16,627 nt of DNA. Origin: an uncultured Macromonas sp. GTDB lineage: Bacteria; Pseudomonadota; Gammaproteobacteria; Burkholderiales; Burkholderiaceae. The stretch is from NCBI GenBank assembly GCA_946481585.1, contig CAMLOF010000033.1, positions 1 through 16,627 on the forward strand, in the 5' to 3' direction. Positions within the stretch are counted from its first letter, which is position 1, and each line of letters opens with the position of its first letter. Shown in pieces: positions 14,519-16,627 of this stretch. Below the pieces are notes generated by a model. It ran no database searches. It saw only the letters and a program-made list of their open reading frames with translations, and was not told where the DNA came from. A program made the position numbers and the translations under genes.

Positions 14519-15976
14519 ATGTCTTTTCCTGATACCGATGCAGCTTCCACATCAGGCGCTCTCACCAGGGGAGGTGGCGTTTCCCTGGCCCAGCAACTGG
14601 CAGACCGCTTTGCTATTCGCATCCGCGACCGGCTGCTGGCGCCAGGCACCCGTTTGCCCAGTGTCAGGCAATGTGCGGGGCTTCATGGTTTGAGCCCCTC
14701 CACCGTTGTGGCCGCCTATGACCAACTTCTCGCCCGCGGCTTGATCGAGGCGCGCCGCAACCGCGGTTTTTACGTTCGCGAGCGCTCCGGTGCTTCTTCG
14801 GCGTACCCGTCGCCACACTCGGAACGAGGTGGCGTCACTCCCAAGCCCCAAGCGCCGGTCAACGCCGCCGCACTCATTCGCGGCATGTTCCACGGCTCTG
14901 ACGACCGTCCGCAACCCTGCATGGGGGTGCTGCCCCCAGATTGGTTGGCTTCCAGCTTCATGCCAGCCGCATTGCGCCGCGTCACAGCTTCGCGCGCGCT
15001 CACCGACGCCTCCCTGCGTTATGGCGACCCCAAGGGGGACCCGCACTTGCGGCAAGTCTTGGCCGGGCGACTCCAATCCCAAGGCCTGCCGGTGAGTGAC
15101 GAGCATGTCATCACCACCGTAGGTGCCACGCACGCACTGGACATCATCAGCCGTACCCTGCTGCGCCCTGGTGACTCCGTGATGGTCGAGGAGCCTGGTT
15201 GGGCTGTCGAGTTCGCACGCCTGCAGTCTTTGGGCATGCGGCTGCTGCCCGTGCCGCGCGGGCCAGCCGGCCCTGATCTTGAGACCATGAGCCGCTACTG
15301 CGAGGAGCATGCGCCCAAACTCTTTGTCAGCGTCAGCGTGTTGCACAACCCTACGGGCTTCAGCTTATCGCCCGCCTGTGCCCATCGGGTGCTGCAACTG
15401 GCGCAGCGGCACGGCTTCTACGTAGTGGAAGATGACACCTACAGCCACATCGCTCCCGAACATGCCACACGCATGTCCATGCTCGACGGGCTCCAGAACA
15501 CGTTCTACGTCAGCGGCTTTGCCAAAATCCTCGCGCCCAACTGGCGAGTCGGCTACCTGGCCGCGCCCACGGCCTGGGTCGAGCGACTCCTGGACACCAA
15601 GTTGCTCTCCACCCTCACCACACCCAGTCTCATGGAGCGCGCGCTCGCCCTCTGCATTGAACAGGGTCAGTTGCGCCGCCATGCCGAACGAATCCGTGCC
15701 CGCCTCGACACGGCTCGCCAGCGCAGCGTGAAGCTGGCGCAAGCCTCAGGTTGTCGTTTCGTGTCTGAACCAGCGGGGCTTTTCGGCTGGGTGGATACAG
15801 GCGTGGACACCGAGGTTCTCGCACAGCGCCTGCTGGACGAAGGCATCCTCATCGCCCCGGGTACGCTGTTTCATGCCCACCGAACACCTAGCACCCTCAT
15901 GCGCATCAACTTCGCCACCACGCAGTCCGCAGATTTCTGGCGCACGCTGGACAAGGTCCGCTTGACCGTGGATTGA
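14519..15976 (+). CDS. MocR-family (GntR HTH plus aminotransferase domain) transcriptional regulator
   Basis: MocR regulators fuse a winged helix-turn-helix to an aminotransferase-like PLP domain that senses amines, amino acids or vitamers. This one has 485 residues, typical for the family. The GntR domain spans about 22-86, with SLAQQLADRFAIRIRDRLLAPGTRLPSVR and LSPSTVVAAYDQLLARGLIEARRNRGFYV. A linker (about 87-125) leads to the aminotransferase-fold domain (about 130-480). PLP-site residues are kept: HNPTG (276-280), VEDDTYSH (303-310) with D305 and Y308, SGFAKILAPNWRVGY (332-346) with K336, and MRINFA with R462. It therefore probably binds PLP and responds to an amino compound. No Shine-Dalgarno is visible before the ATG; the preceding 20 nt are pyrimidine-rich. 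It is divergent from the exporter operon, its likely target. Confidence 0.94.
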   Translation: MSFPDTDAASTSGALTRGGGVSLAQQLADRFAIRIRDRLLAPGTRLPSVRQCAGLHGLSPSTVVAAYDQLLARGLIEARRNRGFYVRERSGASSAYPSPHSERGGVTPKPQAPVNAAALIRGMFHGSDDRPQPCMGVLPPDWLASSFMPAALRRVTASRALTDASLRYGDPKGDPHLRQVLAGRLQSQGLPVSDEHVITTVGATHALDIISRTLLRPGDSVMVEEPGWAVEFARLQSLGMRLLPVPRGPAGPDLETMSRYCEEHAPKLFVSVSVLHNPTGFSLSPACAHRVLQLAQRHGFYVVEDDTYSHIAPEHATRMSMLDGLQNTFYVSGFAKILAPNWRVGYLAAPTAWVERLLDTKLLSTLTTPSLMERALALCIEQGQLRRHAERIRARLDTARQRSVKLAQASGCRFVSEPAGLFGWVDTGVDTEVLAQRLLDEGILIAPGTLFHAHRTPSTLMRINFATTQSADFWRTLDKVRLTVD

Positions 15977-16030
15977 CAGCCGCGCCATGCCTTGGCTTGC
16001 TAAGCTGAATCTCTGCGCATCGGTCCGGTC

Positions 16031-16627
16031 TCAACCCAACTGGCTCAGGGCATCCCAGCGCTCCAAGGCCTCCATCAGCGCTTCCTCAATCTCGCCATGC
16101 CGGGTGGCCATTGCCGCTGCCTTCGCCGGGTCGCTGCCATAGAGCGACCCATCCGCCAGTGCATCGTCAATCGTCTTCTGCTCCGCCTCCAGGGCCTCAA
16201 TTCGCTGCGGCAGCGCCTCCAGCTCGCGTTGCTCCTTGTAACTGAGCTTGCGCTTCGCGTTTGTCGCGGGGCTCGCAGGCAGCACGGCAGGTTTTTGGCT
16301 TTCCGCTGGTGCAGGCGCTTTCACGGCAGGCGCGTCGGTGTTTTGCTCCCGCAGCTCACGCGCCCGCGCTGCCTGGGTCTGCCAGTCCAGCACGCCACCT
16401 TCATATTCACGCCACAGGCCGTTGCCCTCAAACACCAGCGTGCTTGTCACCACGTTGTCCAGGAAGCGCCGGTCGTGACTCACCAGAAACACCGTACCCT
16501 GGTACTCGGCCAGCAAACTCTCCAGCAGTTCCAGCGTCTCAATGTCCAGGTCGTTCGTTGGCTCGTCCAGCACCAGCACGTTGGCGGGACGGGCAAACAG
16601 GCGAGCCAGCAGCAAGCGGTTGCGCTC
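16031..16627 (-). CDS. uup: ABC-F family ATPase Uup, C-terminal part (5' end outside the window)
   Basis: ABC-F proteins are soluble tandem ATPases that act on ribosomes or nucleic-acid intermediates; Uup is linked to precise transposon excision and ribosome/replication maintenance. The last 198 residues are visible, starting inside the second signature motif (ERNRLLLARLF at the very edge). Next come Walker B LVLDEPTNDLDIETL (about 18-32 of the visible part), the H-loop SHDRRFLDNVV (50-60), a low-complexity Ala/Pro linker (about 95-125) and a charged C-terminal domain (about 127-198) beginning KLSYKEQRELEALP. That coiled-coil-like Uup C-terminal domain is what separates Uup from EttA and other ABC-F members. 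A TTG inside the fragment could be mistaken for a start but is the Leu of the signature motif. Confidence 0.93.
   Translation of the reverse strand, partial: ERNRLLLARLFARPANVLVLDEPTNDLDIETLELLESLLAEYQGTVFLVSHDRRFLDNVVTSTLVFEGNGLWREYEGGVLDWQTQAARARELREQNTDAPAVKAPAPAESQKPAVLPASPATNAKRKLSYKEQRELEALPQRIEALEAEQKTIDDALADGSLYGSDPAKAAAMATRHGEIEEALMEALERWDALSQLG

Noticed and set aside
16031..16615. A complete small ATPase starting at TTG 16615
   Set aside because: The frame stays open to the window edge, and the TTG is the Leu codon inside the ABC signature motif (ERNRLLL). It is the truncated end of a larger gene.
1..16627. Mobile element, prophage, toxin-antitoxin, defence system, tRNA or CRISPR
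   Set aside because: I found no transposase, integrase, terminal repeats, repeat-spacer array, tRNA-like cloverleaf or defence-type domain anywhere in the window.

Overview
The window is GC-rich, densely coded chromosomal DNA, most likely from a betaproteobacterium of the order Burkholderiales, probably family Comamonadaceae. This rests on codon style, protein sequence character and the housekeeping content hemE, priA, a rep/uvrD-type helicase and uup. It has no rRNA or other taxonomic marker, so the family is an inference. There is no insertion sequence, phage gene, CRISPR array, tRNA or rRNA.

Left part (1-5352): the 5' part of a Rep/UvrD-type helicase (minus, runs off the left edge), a divergent AEC-family permease (plus), then priA and hemE (both minus). 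hemE and priA are separated by about 340 bp of non-coding DNA. This is the most structured non-coding stretch here: it has two perfect DnaA boxes plus two degenerate ones, all in one orientation, a tandem pair of GGCC-centred palindromes, a consensus -35 hexamer and terminator-like hairpins.

Middle part (5435-10576): a ScsB-like DsbD transmembrane thiol-disulfide reductase (minus) is divergent from a cyclopropane-fatty-acid synthase (plus). The synthase is followed after 9 bp by a creatininase-family amidohydrolase. A convergent hairpin then separates these from a histidine-phosphatase-family protein (minus) in which the second catalytic His is replaced by Ser.

Right part (10634-15976): a compact minus-strand cassette of LysE-family exporter, EamA-family exporter, class I/II PLP aminotransferase and PhzF-family isomerase. 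The genes overlap by 4 bp or are separated by 3 bp. Divergent from it is a MocR (GntR plus aminotransferase domain) regulator. The shared 161-bp intergenic region has five CAGT/ACTG units in about 43 bp, a likely MocR operator. Together this looks like a regulator-controlled module that senses an amino compound and modifies and exports it. The right edge holds the C-terminal part of an ABC-F ATPase (uup, minus, 5' end outside).

Most of the window is ordinary housekeeping sequence. The two places that deserve attention are the hemE-priA intergenic region (DnaA boxes upstream of a replication-restart gene) and the MocR-controlled exporter/aminotransferase/PhzF cassette with its repeat-rich operator.
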